The notes beneath the pieces are model-generated. The model saw only the letters and a program-made list of their open reading frames with translations. It did no database searches and had not been told where the DNA came from. Made by a program: the position numbers and the translations under genes. DNA of 64,000 nucleotides. Origin: Hymenobacter tibetensis (GTDB lineage Bacteria; Bacteroidota; Bacteroidia; Cytophagales; Hymenobacteraceae). How positions within the stretch are numbered: position 1 is the stretch's first letter; the number at the start of each line of letters is the position of its first letter. The DNA is taken from the NCBI RefSeq assembly GCF_022827545.1, contig NZ_CP094669.1, positions 2,508,001-2,572,000 of the forward strand. Reading direction: 5' to 3'. Below, piece by piece: positions 8,232-17,493 of this stretch.

Positions 8232-9338
8232 ATGTCCGCAGGCTTCCGTTTCCAAGATTTCGTGCCCGAAGAGTCACCCGAGAAAGGCTTCGACTCTTTG
8301 TTTAAGATATTCATGCAGCTTATTACCATCACTTCCGGTGATGTAGGCGAAACCTTGTCGTGGCTGAACGAGCTCGACAAGCAGTATGGCCTCACCAACG
8401 ACGAGTATGGAATGGGCAACTTCATTGAAGACCTCAAGAAAAAGGGGTACATCGATGAGGACGAGCAGAAAAAAGGCGAGTTCAACATCACTGCCAAAAG
8501 TGAGCAGCAAATTCGTAAAAGCTCCCTGGAGGAAATTTTCGGGAAGCTAAAGAAATCGGGGCAGGGCAACCACCGCACGCCGCACACCGGCCAAGGCGAC
8601 GAGCAAAGCACCGACATGCGCGAATTCCGGTTCGGCGACTCGCTGGACCAGATTTCGATGACCGAGTCTATCCGCAACGCGCAACTCAACCACGGCCTGT
8701 CCGATGAGTTCATGCTGTCGGAGGGCGACTTGGAAGTGCGCGAAAACGAACACAAAAGCCAGACAAGCACGGTGCTGATGATTGACATCTCGCACTCCAT
8801 GATTTTGTATGGCGAAGACCGCATCACGCCAGCTAAAAAGGTGGCCATGGCGCTGGCGGAGCTGGTAAAGCAGAAGTACCCCAAAGACACGCTCGATGTG
8901 CTGGTATTCGGCAACGATGCGTGGCAGATTGAGGTGAAAGATTTGCCGTATCTGCAAGTAGGGCCTTACCACACCAACACAGTAGCCGGCTTGGAACTGG
9001 CCTTAGATCTGCTTCGTAAGCGCAAAACGCCGAACAAACAGATCTTTATGATTACCGACGGCAAGCCTACTTGCTTGAAGGAGCCCGCTGGTGGTTATTA
9101 CAAAAACAGCTTCGGCCTCGACCGCAAGGTGGTCAACAAAACGCTGAACTTGGCCGCTGCTGCCCGTCGCCTCAAAGTGCCTATTACCACCTTCATGATT
9201 GCCTCTGATCCATATTTGAAGCAGTTTGTGAACGAGTTCACCGAAGTAAACCAAGGCAAAGCCTACTACTCTTCGTTGAAAGGTCTGGGTCACATGATTT
9301 TTGAGGACTACAAGCGCAACCGCCGCAAAACGCTTTAG
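8232..9338 (+). CDS. VWA-domain protein, partner of a MoxR-type AAA ATPase
   Basis: 368 residues. The N-terminal half (about 1-165) is charged and helical and is not recognised. The C-terminal half is a von Willebrand A domain with an intact MIDAS: DISHS (DxSxS), a Thr in HTNTVAG and the Asp in MITDGKP. No signal peptide or membrane helix, so it is cytosolic. The next gene on the same strand is a chelatase-like AAA+ protein; VWA/MoxR pairs act together as metal-dependent ATP-driven chaperones or metal-insertion machines. The client is not evident. An imperfect hairpin after the stop may separate the two transcripts. Confidence 0.85.
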   Translation: MSAGFRFQDFVPEESPEKGFDSLFKIFMQLITITSGDVGETLSWLNELDKQYGLTNDEYGMGNFIEDLKKKGYIDEDEQKKGEFNITAKSEQQIRKSSLEEIFGKLKKSGQGNHRTPHTGQGDEQSTDMREFRFGDSLDQISMTESIRNAQLNHGLSDEFMLSEGDLEVRENEHKSQTSTVLMIDISHSMILYGEDRITPAKKVAMALAELVKQKYPKDTLDVLVFGNDAWQIEVKDLPYLQVGPYHTNTVAGLELALDLLRKRKTPNKQIFMITDGKPTCLKEPAGGYYKNSFGLDRKVVNKTLNLAAAARRLKVPITTFMIASDPYLKQFVNEFTEVNQGKAYYSSLKGLGHMIFEDYKRNRRKTL

Positions 9339-9638
9339 TACTAGACCTATAGACAATGATGCTAGTTTTCTTCTTGGTTCAGGAGGGAAGCTAGCATTGT
9401 TGTTTACTATGCTGTGCTATAGCCACTGCCTAACTATCAGCCGTATAACTTCCTTGCCTCCGTTGCGCTTTCCAGTTAGAGTAAGCCTGCGCAGCCTGTT
9501 GCTACGTAGGTAGCACATAATGATGTAATACATCTTTTGCTGGCAGCGCCTACATCACTAGTTACATTGCGCCTGAACCTCTACCGCACTGAAGCGGTTA
9601 CACATTCCGGGGCCTATACACCCCTTCTCCAACTCCTG
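9339..9638. other. 300-bp intergenic region between VWA and AAA genes
   Basis: It contains an imperfect hairpin (9353-9400) and otherwise no convincing promoter box or ORF. A TTG at 9537 would extend the downstream protein by 34 residues of non-conserved look. Confidence 0.4.
9353..9400 (+). terminator. Weak terminator after the VWA gene
   Basis: ACAATG...GCTAG pairs with CTAGCATTGT with a 3-base bulge, followed by TGTTT. Modest stability; may only attenuate transcription into the AAA gene. Confidence 0.35.
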
Positions 9639-11168
9639 ATGAAACAAGAAGCAATTCGTACGCTAGGCCAACTGCGGGCCAGCGGGTATCAACCTCGTTC
9701 TGTCAAACAAGAGCTACGCGACAACCTGATTGCCAAGCTCCAAAGCAAAGAGGAAGTGTTTCCGGGTATCTACGGCTACGAGGAAACCGTTATTCCGGAC
9801 TTACAGCGCGCTATTCTAGCCGGTCACCACATCAACCTGCTGGGGTTGCGCGGGCAGGCCAAAACGCGTATTGCGCGGTTGCTGGTAAATTTGCTCGACG
9901 AGTATATTCCGGTAGTAGAAGGCTCGGAGCTGAACGATGATCCTTTGCAGCCTCTATCGGTGTTTGCAAAAAACCTGATAGCCGAGCACGGCGACAACAC
10001 GCCCGTGACGTGGATGCACCGCGACGAGCGCTATACCGAGAAGCTAGCTACTCCCGACGTATCGGTAGCCGACCTTATCGGAGACGCCGACCCCATCAAA
10101 GCGGCTACGCTCAAGCTGCCCTACAGCGATGAGCGAGTGATTCACTTTGGCCTGATTCCGCGGGCGCACCGTGGTATTTTCGTTATCAACGAGCTACCCG
10201 ATTTGCAGCCTCGTATTCAAGTGTCGCTCTTCAATATTTTGCAGGAAGGCGACATTCAAATCCGTGGTTTCAAGGTGCGGCTGCCGCTGGACTTGCAGTT
10301 TGTGTTCACGGCCAACCCCGAAGACTACACCAACCGTGGTTCCATTGTAACGCCACTCAAAGACCGGATTGACGCGCAGATTATCACGCACTATCCGAAG
10401 TCTATTGAAATTGGTAAGCGCATCACCAAGCAGGAAGCTCGCATCAGAGAAGAGCAGAAGGGCATGGTGACCAGCAACGAAATCATCCACGATTTGGTGG
10501 AGCAAGTAGCTGTTGAAGCCCGCGCCTCCGAATTTGTGGACGCCAAGAGCGGCGTATCCGCCCGTCTTACCATCTCGGCCTACGAGCAGGTAGTAGCGGG
10601 TGCTGAGCGTCGTGCGCTTATCAACGGTGAGAAGAATACTTACGTGCGCGTCGGCGACTTCATTTCGGCTGTGCCTGCCGTGACGGGCAAGGTGGAATTG
10701 GTGTATGAAGGCGAGCAGGAGGGAGCCGGTATTGTGGCCGAGAAGCTGATGGGCAAAGCTGTCCGGACGCTGTTCTTGAACTACTTCCCTGACCCCGACA
10801 AAGCTAAGAAGCTGAAAAACCGCACCAGCCCTTACAAAACAGTGCAGGAGTGGTTCGGCAGTGGCAATACCGTCGATATTCTGCACGAGGCTTCCGACAA
10901 CGACTACCACGCCGCCCTCGACAAGGTGCCTGGCCTCCGCGACATCGTGAAGGAACTGCACCCCAACGAAGACAAGGAGACCATGTGGTTCCTGATGGAG
11001 TTCTTGCTCCATGGTCTGGCCGAATACAGCCTGATTTCTCGCAACCGCCTCACAGCTGGTGCTCAGTTCAAAGACTTGCTGAGCAGCATGTTCACCATGC
11101 CCAGCTTCGGCGAGGATGACGACGAGGAAGACGAAGACGAGCGCCCTCAGCGTGGCCGACGTCGGTAG
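9639..11168 (+). CDS. MoxR/magnesium-chelatase-like AAA+ ATPase
   Basis: 509 residues from ATG 9639; the longer TTG start at 9537 was rejected because the extra residues look non-coding. Walker A is GLRGQAKT (69-76), the Walker B region is IFVINELPDL, and the segment FVFTANPEDYTNRG is sensor 1 of chelatase-type AAA proteins, followed by a helical lid. The C-terminus ends in an acidic stretch (EDDDEEDEDE) and basic PQRGRRR. With the VWA gene upstream it should form an AAA/VWA complex analogous to ChlI/ChlD or MoxR/VWA, acting in the cytoplasm on an unknown client. It ends 12 bp before a very strong hairpin. Confidence 0.85.
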   Translation: MKQEAIRTLGQLRASGYQPRSVKQELRDNLIAKLQSKEEVFPGIYGYEETVIPDLQRAILAGHHINLLGLRGQAKTRIARLLVNLLDEYIPVVEGSELNDDPLQPLSVFAKNLIAEHGDNTPVTWMHRDERYTEKLATPDVSVADLIGDADPIKAATLKLPYSDERVIHFGLIPRAHRGIFVINELPDLQPRIQVSLFNILQEGDIQIRGFKVRLPLDLQFVFTANPEDYTNRGSIVTPLKDRIDAQIITHYPKSIEIGKRITKQEARIREEQKGMVTSNEIIHDLVEQVAVEARASEFVDAKSGVSARLTISAYEQVVAGAERRALINGEKNTYVRVGDFISAVPAVTGKVELVYEGEQEGAGIVAEKLMGKAVRTLFLNYFPDPDKAKKLKNRTSPYKTVQEWFGSGNTVDILHEASDNDYHAALDKVPGLRDIVKELHPNEDKETMWFLMEFLLHGLAEYSLISRNRLTAGAQFKDLLSSMFTMPSFGEDDDEEDEDERPQRGRRR

Positions 11169-11180
11169 ACCGAAGTTATG

Positions 11181-11231
11181 CATCAAACAACAAGAGCCGC
11201 TTCAAGCTGAAGCGGCTCTTGTTGTTTGATG
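11181..11231. terminator. 24-bp perfect-stem terminator
   Basis: The arms 11181-11204 and 11208-11231 pair perfectly around the 3-base loop AGC. The stem is far longer than needed for intrinsic termination. It follows the AAA gene. Confidence 0.85.
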
Positions 11232-11368
11232 CGTGTTCGAGAATTGTCAACCTTGCTTTCCTACACAAGTTAGCTTCGGTCGCAACTCATTTTGCTCGCC
11301 TAGGTGGTGGGTTAAGTGATGCATGCAAGGGTTGATTGCCAGACAAAAAGAACCCAGGTAGCAGGTCT

Positions 11369-11419
11369 TAAAACAGAAACTCTCTCAGCACACAAGGTGC
11401 TGAGAGAGTTTCTGTTTTA
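11369..11419. terminator. 22-bp perfect-stem bidirectional terminator
   Basis: The arms 11369-11390 and 11398-11419 are exact complements. A/T runs at both ends suit termination from either strand. It lies 16 bp after the cyclophilin stop (minus strand). Between this and the previous hairpin (11232-11368) no gene is seen. Confidence 0.85.
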
Positions 11420-11434
11420 GTAGGCTAGAGCCGA

Positions 11435-11893
11435 TTACGCCTCCGTTACTACAATTTTTTGAATCTCGTCGTTGCCTTTGATTTGGTCAATGACATCTAG
11501 GCCTTCTACTACCTTACCGAATACCGTGTGGTTGCGGTCGAGGTGGGCCGTGTTCTGACGGTCGTGGACGATAAAGAACTGCGACCCGCCGGTGTTGCGG
11601 CCAGCGTGTGCCATGCTCAGCACGCCGCGCTCGTGGTACTGATGCTCGCCGGTTAGCTCGCAGTCGATTTTGTAGCCGGGGCCCCCGGTGCCGGGCATGC
11701 CTTTAGCGCCGTCGCGGGAGTTGGGGCAGCCACCCTGAATCATGAAATTCGGGATGACCCGGTGAAACTTCAGGCCGTCGTAGAAGCCTTTTTTTGCTAG
11801 GTCGGTGAAGTTCTTAACGGTGTTAGGAGCATCTTGCTCGTAGAACTCCACTTTCATCACACCACGGTTGGTGTGGATTTCGGCAGTTTTCAT
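11435..11893 (-). CDS. Peptidyl-prolyl cis-trans isomerase, cyclophilin type
   Basis: 152 residues from ATG 11893, giving the usual start MKTAEIHTNRG; a longer frame adds nine unlikely residues. Cyclophilin landmarks: FHRVIPNFMIQGG with the catalytic Arg, GSQFFIVH, and HTVFGKVVEG near the end. No signal peptide, so a cytosolic foldase is likely. Length is normal for the short bacterial PpiB-like class. Single-gene unit with a TACCTTTG box upstream. Confidence 0.92.
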   Translation of the reverse strand: MKTAEIHTNRGVMKVEFYEQDAPNTVKNFTDLAKKGFYDGLKFHRVIPNFMIQGGCPNSRDGAKGMPGTGGPGYKIDCELTGEHQYHERGVLSMAHAGRNTGGSQFFIVHDRQNTAHLDRNHTVFGKVVEGLDVIDQIKGNDEIQKIVVTEA

Positions 11894-11958
11894 GGTTGTG
11901 GAAACAGATAGAACGTGCACCTACTAGTAAGTGCCAACTGACACATGCCAGCTTGCAG

Positions 11959-11966
11959 CAAAGGTA
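11959..11966 (-). promoter_or_regulatory. -7 box (TACCTTTG) of the cyclophilin gene
   Basis: Perfect TAnnTTTG on the minus strand, about 65 bp before the start codon. No clear -33 box. Confidence 0.45.
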
Positions 11967-12075
11967 GCCATTTTGTAGTCCCAGAAACATCCGGCTATCT
12001 GTTGAGTTTCGTAACATAGCAGCTGCTTTATACAGCAGCTTTCATTTCTTCCAACCAACCCCTGTGTTTCGTTTT

Positions 12076-12723
12076 ATGAAAAATTCTCTGCGCCTTACCT
12101 CCTTAGGAATGTTATCGGCTGGTGTGCTTGCCTTTGGGCTTGGCAGCTGCGGCGACAACAAGACTGCTGAAACGGCCACTACAGCTACTACCGAAACTGC
12201 TACTACAGTAGACTCGGCGGCTATGATGACGGATTCGGCTCGTATGGCCAAGCCGGAGGGCGTAATGGTAGATGGGGTGGCCATGACGCCCGACAAAACC
12301 ATCGTTCAGAATGCCGTACAGGCTAGCAGTGTTACTACGCTAGTGAAAGCGGTACAAGCTGCCGGTCTTGATGGCACATTGAGCGGCGCTGGTCCGTTCA
12401 CTGTCTTTGCACCTACCAACGCGGCTTTCGATAAGCTGCCGAAAGGCGCCCTCGCTGGCTTAATGAAGCCAGAAAGCAAAGACAAGCTTAAAGGCGTACT
12501 TACCTACCACGTAATTGCCGGCCGCCTGTTGGCCCAAGACCTGAAAGACGGTCAGGAACTCACCACTGTGAATGGCCAGAAGCTAAAAGTAACCGTGAAA
12601 GACGGCAAGGTGATGGTAAGCAATGGCACCGACGCCCCCGCCGCTGTACAAATCCCGGACGTTATTTCCAGCAACGGCGTGACACACGTTATCGACGGCG
12701 TGATATTGCCTAAGGCTGAATAG
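12076..12723 (+). CDS. Fasciclin (FAS1) domain lipoprotein
   Basis: 215 residues from ATG 12076. Signal peptide with lipobox LGSC gives C25 as the lipid anchor. A Thr/Ala-rich linker (about 30-75) is followed by one FAS1 domain with the hallmark segments FTVFAPTNAAFDKLP and LTYHVIAGR, closing with THVIDGVILP. FAS1 proteins mediate adhesion or ligand binding at the envelope. A GTG 12 bp upstream is possible but gives a poorer signal peptide. It converges with rsgA across a shared terminator. Confidence 0.9.
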   Translation: MKNSLRLTSLGMLSAGVLAFGLGSCGDNKTAETATTATTETATTVDSAAMMTDSARMAKPEGVMVDGVAMTPDKTIVQNAVQASSVTTLVKAVQAAGLDGTLSGAGPFTVFAPTNAAFDKLPKGALAGLMKPESKDKLKGVLTYHVIAGRLLAQDLKDGQELTTVNGQKLKVTVKDGKVMVSNGTDAPAAVQIPDVISSNGVTHVIDGVILPKAE

Positions 12724-12746
12724 GTAATTTCTATTCTCAAGCAATG

Positions 12747-12779
12747 AAAAGAGCCGGACTAGTACAGTCCGGCTCTTTT
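12747..12779. terminator. Bidirectional terminator between fasciclin gene and rsgA
   Basis: 14-bp perfect stem (12747-12760 with 12766-12779) with an A run before and T run after. Confidence 0.85.
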
Positions 12780-12861
12780 TGTGTAGTGCATTTCTTGCTG
12801 TTCGCCGGGTTATAAGCCCGTGTTTGCTGCCACGCGTTCTGCGAAACCGGCCTAATCCCCT

Positions 12862-13788
12862 TTACCGCCGGTTGTCGTCGGCTTCGAGCATGCTCACGTA
12901 GCTGTCGTAACGGGGGAGGGCAATTTTACCTTTGTCTACGGCCTCACGCACGGCACAGCCCGGCTCGTGGGTATGCTGGCAATTGTGGTAGCGGCATTGG
13001 TTAAGTAAAGCGCGCATCTCCGGGAAAAAGTGCGCTAGTTCACCGGGCTTCACGTCAACCAGCCCTAGTTCTTTGATACCGGGTGTATCAATGATAAAGG
13101 TGCCGGGACGAACTTCCAGCATTTCGGCAAAGGTGGTGGTGTGCACGCCTTTATCGGAAAACTCACTGATTTCGGCAGTTTTGATATCGAGGTCCGGGAC
13201 CAGCGTGTTGATGAGCGTGCTTTTGCCCACGCCCGAGTGACCGGAAAGCAGCGTTGTCCGGCCTTCAAGCAAATTATCAATATCGTCTACCCCCTCGCCA
13301 GTATGGGCCGAGCAACGCAGCCCAGGGTAGCCTATCCGCGCGTACATCGCTTGAATCTGACTCTGGTAGTCGTTGAGGTCGTCGTCGTACAGGTCGGTTT
13401 TGTTGAAAATCAACGTCACCGGAATGCTGTACGCCTCGGCCGTTACCAAAAACCGGTCGATGAAGCCGAACGAGGTAGCAGGCGAAGCCAGCGTCACGAC
13501 CAGCATGGCCAAGTCGAGGTTGGCCGCTACAATATGGGCGTGCTCGGTTTTGTGGACTGAGCGTCGGATGATGTAGTTGCGGCGCGGCTCGATGTGGTGA
13601 ATAACGCCCGCGCCTTCTGTTTGCTCTTCCACCGTGAATTCCACCTGGTCGCCAACTGCCAACGGATTGCTGACCTTAAGGCCTTTCATTTTGAACTTGC
13701 CGCGCAGCCGGCACCGGTGCAATTGCCCTGTGCCTACTTCGCGCACGATGTACCACGAGCCCGTAGATTTAACGATGGTTCCGGTCAT
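12862..13788 (-). CDS. rsgA: Ribosome small subunit-dependent GTPase A
   Basis: 308 residues. An N-terminal OB-fold is followed by a circularly permuted GTPase: NKTD (129-132) comes before the P-loop GHSGVGKST (183-191) and DTPG (234-237). The C-terminal zinc site is C265, C270, H272 and C278. This order is diagnostic for RsgA/YjeQ, a late 30S maturation factor. It follows kdtA on the same strand with a 104-bp gap. Length and motifs are complete. Confidence 0.96.
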   Translation of the reverse strand: MTGTIVKSTGSWYIVREVGTGQLHRCRLRGKFKMKGLKVSNPLAVGDQVEFTVEEQTEGAGVIHHIEPRRNYIIRRSVHKTEHAHIVAANLDLAMLVVTLASPATSFGFIDRFLVTAEAYSIPVTLIFNKTDLYDDDLNDYQSQIQAMYARIGYPGLRCSAHTGEGVDDIDNLLEGRTTLLSGHSGVGKSTLINTLVPDLDIKTAEISEFSDKGVHTTTFAEMLEVRPGTFIIDTPGIKELGLVDVKPGELAHFFPEMRALLNQCRYHNCQHTHEPGCAVREAVDKGKIALPRYDSYVSMLEADDNRR

Positions 13789-13892
13789 GGGAGAGCAACT
13801 ACGTAGCGGAATGATAGCACAACGACGCGCAACAAGGTGGCGAAGTGCCTAAGTGAACTTGATATTCCTGACATAACGGATGCGTGGCTCGG

Positions 13893-15146
13893 TTACTCCG
13901 CTATACGCTGGGCAGCAAGCCACCGCATAATCTTGCTGGTGGCCCCGCTGTGGTCGTGTACGTAATCGAGACTGAGGTCTTGCACCCGCAGGCGAGTCTC
14001 TTCTAAATGGAAGAGAGGCGCAAAAGCAGCCAGCAGTTCTTTGGCCGACGTCACGGGGAAGGCACACCCAAGTTCTACTAGGTCTTGCGCCTCCTGAAAC
14101 TTATGATAAGTGGGGCCAAAAAACAGTGGCAACCCAAAGGCTGCCGCCTCCAGTGTATTGTGCAAGCCCTTACCAAACGCCCCCCCGATGTAAGCGAAAT
14201 GCCCAAACCGGTACAGTTGGCTCAGCAGCCCCACGTTGTCGATGAGCAGCACGCGGGCATGAGCTACACTGGCCGTATCGGCTTGGGAGTAGCGGGCTAC
14301 TTTGCCAGGCAGGCTTTCTTCCACCAAACGCAAATTGCTTTCATTGATTTCGTGCGGCGCTACAATGAAGCGCAACTGATCCTGGTACTTCTGCAGGAGC
14401 GGCGTGAGCACCGGCATATCTTCAGGCCAAGAACTACCAATAATGACCACTGGCGCCCAATCGTCGGTGAACGCCTCGATAAGAGGAAGATGCTTGGGAG
14501 TGGCCGCCGCCGTACGCACCACCGTGTCGAAGCGGGTGTCGCCGGCTACGCTGGCTGCGCTGATGCCCGCCGTACGCAGTAAGTCAACGGAAGCTTGATT
14601 CTGGGTGAAGATATGGGTGAGATTTTGCAGGATGCGGCGGTAGAATCCGCCCCAAGGCTTGAAGTAAATCTGCTTTGGCCAAAAGATAGCTGCCACGCAA
14701 ATAGCGGGTATCTGCTGCCGTTTCAGCTCTGCCAGGAAGTAGTGCCAAAACTCGTACTTCACGAAAACCGCCAGCCGTGGCTTCACCGTCTGTACAAAAA
14801 CGCGGGCGTTGTGCGCAGTGTCAAGCGGCAGATAGAACACGTAGGCTGCGCCCGGCCAGTTTTTGCGCACCTCATAGCCCGACGAAGAAAAGAACGTAAG
14901 CACCATCTTATGGCTAGGGTATTGCTGCGCGTAGGCTTCCATGAGTGGCCGGCCCTGTTCGAATTCGCCGAGTGAGGCGCAGTGGAACCAAGCTAGCGGA
15001 GCGGTTTCATGTTGGAGGGCTTGCTGAATGTGGGGCAGCAAGTTCTGCTGCCCCTGCACCCAGTGAGCTGCCTTCGGTACGAAGGGAGCTACCAGCCGTA
15101 GCAGCAAGGCATACAGCCGTAAGATTAAGGTATATAAGAAAAGCAA
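13893..15146 (-). CDS. waaA: 3-deoxy-D-manno-octulosonic acid (Kdo) transferase
   Basis: 417 residues. An N-terminal membrane-anchoring helix (LYTLILRLYALLLRL) is followed by a GT-B fold: WFHCASLGEFEQGRPL with the conserved Glu of the GT30 active site, a central VIIGSSWPEDMPVL, and the C-terminal nucleotide-binding segment FAYIGGAFGKGLHNTLEAAAFGLP. It adds Kdo from CMP-Kdo to lipid IVA on the cytoplasmic face, so the organism makes a Kdo-containing LPS. It precedes rsgA. A TACTTTTG box (15227-15234) lies upstream. Confidence 0.94.
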   Translation of the reverse strand: MLFLYTLILRLYALLLRLVAPFVPKAAHWVQGQQNLLPHIQQALQHETAPLAWFHCASLGEFEQGRPLMEAYAQQYPSHKMVLTFFSSSGYEVRKNWPGAAYVFYLPLDTAHNARVFVQTVKPRLAVFVKYEFWHYFLAELKRQQIPAICVAAIFWPKQIYFKPWGGFYRRILQNLTHIFTQNQASVDLLRTAGISAASVAGDTRFDTVVRTAAATPKHLPLIEAFTDDWAPVVIIGSSWPEDMPVLTPLLQKYQDQLRFIVAPHEINESNLRLVEESLPGKVARYSQADTASVAHARVLLIDNVGLLSQLYRFGHFAYIGGAFGKGLHNTLEAAAFGLPLFFGPTYHKFQEAQDLVELGCAFPVTSAKELLAAFAPLFHLEETRLRVQDLSLDYVHDHSGATSKIMRWLAAQRIAE

Positions 15147-15226
15147 AAGGAAGTGGTAGTTGCTAGTGACGAGCTTCAGGCGAAATTAAAAAGACTGCGG
15201 CCGATAGGCGACAACCAAAAGCCGCG

Positions 15227-15234
15227 CAAAAGTA
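15227..15234 (-). promoter_or_regulatory. Possible -7 box (TACTTTTG) of waaA
   Basis: Minus-strand match to TAnnTTTG about 80 bp before the start; no good -33 partner. Confidence 0.35.
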
Positions 15235-15309
15235 CGCGTTACAATCTTCAATCGGTTTTTGCCGCCGCTCTTGTGCTTCAAAGTGCCTAAAGCCCCGTCA
15301 CCAACTCCA

Positions 15310-15939
15310 CTACGAGCGTTTGAGGTACTTGGCCAGCCCTTCGCGGGTAGGGGGCAAAGAAGGCTCCCCAGTCTGCCAACCTGCTGGGCAAACCTCGCCT
15401 TTTGTCTCGAAATGTTGCAGGGCATCCACCATGCGCAACGCTTCTTCCACGCTGCGGCCCAGCGGCCCGTCGTTCACTACCTGGTGGCGAACAATACCGT
15501 CCTTGTCAATCAGAAACAGCCCGCGGTACGCCAAAGGGTACCCGACAAAAACCATTTCGCCAGCTTCGTTATAATCGTAGCGGCCGCCTAGCACATCATA
15601 GTTGGCCGAAATGGTTTTGCTGGCATCCGCTACCAGTGGGTAGGTAATGCCCATGATACCGCCCTCCTCACGCGGCGTTTGCAGCCATGCCATGTGAGAA
15701 TAGCGCGTATCCGTTGAGCAGCCAACTACGGCCACGCCTTTCGCATCGAAATCGGCTAGCCGCTCTTGGAAACCAAGAATTTCGGTGGGACAAACAAACG
15801 CGAAATCCGCAGAGTAAAAGAAAAAAATGACGTGCTTCTTACCCAAGTAACGGTCGAGCGAGAAATCCTCTTCGAATTCGCCATTGACGATTGCGGGAGC
15901 CTTGAATGAAGGAGCGCGCTTGCCTACTAAAACTGCCAT
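15310..15939 (-). CDS. Typical 2-Cys peroxiredoxin (AhpC/Prx1 class)
   Basis: 209 residues. Peroxidatic C50 sits in FAFVCPTE, with the supporting RYSHMAWLQTPR segment. Resolving C184 sits in VCPAGWQTG in the C-terminal extension, as in typical 2-Cys Prx. It reduces H2O2 and organic peroxides in the cytoplasm using thioredoxin or AhpF; no ahpF is nearby. Length normal. Single-gene unit, minus strand, downstream of aspartate kinase with a 164-bp gap that carries hairpins. Confidence 0.93.
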   Translation of the reverse strand: MAVLVGKRAPSFKAPAIVNGEFEEDFSLDRYLGKKHVIFFFYSADFAFVCPTEILGFQERLADFDAKGVAVVGCSTDTRYSHMAWLQTPREEGGIMGITYPLVADASKTISANYDVLGGRYDYNEAGEMVFVGYPLAYRGLFLIDKDGIVRHQVVNDGPLGRSVEEALRMVDALQHFETKGEVCPAGWQTGEPSLPPTREGLAKYLKRS

Positions 15940-16065
15940 GTACTATGTGTGGTTAGGGGGTGAGGGAAGGGGATAAGAGAGAAAATCAACGAAGCCGACG
16001 GATACGCCGGCTTTTTGCCGCGGTACCTATCGTTATTACTCCTTGTCCGGGCTCCTCCCTATACG

Positions 16066-16092
16066 GCATAGGCCAAAAGAGTTGGCCTATGC
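16066..16092 (-). terminator. Hairpin after aspartate kinase
   Basis: An 11-bp perfect stem (16066-16076 with 16082-16092) begins 12 bp after the aspartate kinase stop on the minus strand. No strong T run; a second, weaker hairpin with a T run on the plus strand lies near 15993-16015. Confidence 0.5.
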
Positions 16093-16103
16093 TTCCTCGC
16101 CCG

Positions 16104-17405
16104 CTACTGCAAGTGTTGGCGGCATACGAACTGAAAAGTCTGACGGGTCCTTTGCTCCAGCAGCAAATCCCGATGGTGAGTCAGGCGCTGAATGCTGGCT
16201 GCATCATAGTTCTTGATGCTGTAGAGTTCCAAGCCGGTGTTGTAGTGAATCGTAAATTGCTCACGCAGAGCGCTGAGCAGCTTGTCGAGTCGCTGGCTGG
16301 AAAAGTCGGTGCAGACTGAAAAGCTGATGGCCGAGTTCTGCATCAGGTTGATTTTAAGCCGGGCCTGCGCCAGCGCTCCAAAAATCACCTCTAAGTTCTC
16401 TTCGGAAATAAATGTCAAGTCTTTGGACTCAAAGGAAATCAGACATTGGTTGACCTTGAGGATGTAGGCCGGCGCTAGCAAGCCGTGGCGGCAGTCATGA
16501 ATTTTGGTACCCTCGGCCGCCGGCGCCAAAAACGATTTCACGTAGAGCGGAATCTGCCGTACGGCCAACGGCTTGATGGTTTTCGGGTGAATGACCGACG
16601 CTCCGTAATAAGCCATTTCGATGGTTTCCTGGTAGCTGATTTCTGGGTAGCGCACCGTATCCGCAAAGATCTTAGGGTCGGCGTTCAATAGGCCTGCTAC
16701 ATCTTTCCATATCGTCACCGACTCGGCATGTAGGCAATAAGCCAGAATAGCGGCCGTGTAGTCGGACCCTTCGCGGCCTAACGTGGTGGTGTAGCCGCTG
16801 GCCGTGCCCCCGAGGAAGCCCTGCGTCACGAGGATGTGCACTTGCTGCAACTGTGGCAATACTGCGGCGCGTAGGTTGCTTTCCGTAGTTTCCCAGTCTA
16901 TTCTTCCTTCCCGCCAGCTTTCATCGGTGCGCAACAGCGGCCGACAGTCCAGCCACCGGGCCGGGTGGGTGTCATTCAACACAAACGCAACCAGCTGCGA
17001 GGCCAACAGCTCACCAAAACTTACAATCTGGTCGTATTGCTGGTCGTAATCTTGGTGGCAGTTGACGGCAGCCAACTGGGCGCGCAATGCGTCAAAGGCG
17101 TCATCGAAGGCTGCTTTTATAGTGGCCTGTGTATCCTGCCCCAACGAAGGGGCTAGCTGTTGGGCCGCCTCGCGGTGGAAAGCTTCCAGCCGCGTCAAAG
17201 CAGAAGTGTACTCCTGACCTTGATACGCTAGGTCAAACAGTTCTTCCAGCGCGTTGGTGGTCTTGCCCATCGCCGATACCACTATTAACAGGGGTGTGTC
17301 GGCTTGGTATTCTCGTACGATGCGCACTAGGTTGATAATGGCCGCTGCATCCTTCACCGATGCGCCGCCGAACTTGTATACTTTAAGGAGTTGCGAGTTG
17401 TGCAT
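16104..17405 (-). CDS. lysC: Aspartate kinase (monofunctional)
   Basis: 433 residues from ATG 17405, giving the family start [10 protein letters not shown] (8-17); a longer frame adds 50 unrelated residues. The kinase domain has [10 protein letters not shown] and the [14 protein letters not shown] motif of amino-acid kinases; tandem ACT regulatory domains follow (about 300-430). No homoserine dehydrogenase is fused. It phosphorylates aspartate, first step to Lys/Met/Thr and diaminopimelate. It is divergent from fbp across a 163-bp region. A TACATTTG box ends five bases before the start codon, so the transcript could be nearly leaderless. Confidence 0.93.
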   Translation of the reverse strand: MHNSQLLKVYKFGGASVKDAAAIINLVRIVREYQADTPLLIVVSAMGKTTNALEELFDLAYQGQEYTSALTRLEAFHREAAQQLAPSLGQDTQATIKAAFDDAFDALRAQLAAVNCHQDYDQQYDQIVSFGELLASQLVAFVLNDTHPARWLDCRPLLRTDESWREGRIDWETTESNLRAAVLPQLQQVHILVTQGFLGGTASGYTTTLGREGSDYTAAILAYCLHAESVTIWKDVAGLLNADPKIFADTVRYPEISYQETIEMAYYGASVIHPKTIKPLAVRQIPLYVKSFLAPAAEGTKIHDCRHGLLAPAYILKVNQCLISFESKDLTFISEENLEVIFGALAQARLKINLMQNSAISFSVCTDFSSQRLDKLLSALREQFTIHYNTGLELYSIKNYDAASIQRLTHHRDLLLEQRTRQTFQFVCRQHLQ

Positions 17406-17410
17406 AGACT

Positions 17411-17418
17411 CAAATGTA
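17411..17418 (-). promoter_or_regulatory. -7 box (TACATTTG) directly before lysC
   Basis: Minus-strand TAnnTTTG only five bases from the lysC ATG; if used, the mRNA would start at or next to the start codon. No matching -33 box was found. Confidence 0.35.
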
Positions 17419-17493
17419 GGAAATGACGCTTTGCTTGCGTTCCGGTCGGGTCTGGCGCACAGCCTAGCGCTTTCAGAGAAAGCTGCTGAAGTA

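Noticed and set aside
9537..9638. Longer N-terminus of the AAA ATPase from TTG 9537
   Set aside because: The 34 extra residues do not look like family sequence; ATG 9639 begins a plausible helix and is the stronger start.
10194..11186. 330-residue minus-strand ORF opposite the AAA gene
   Set aside because: Shadow of the real gene produced by high GC content; no domain, no promoter.
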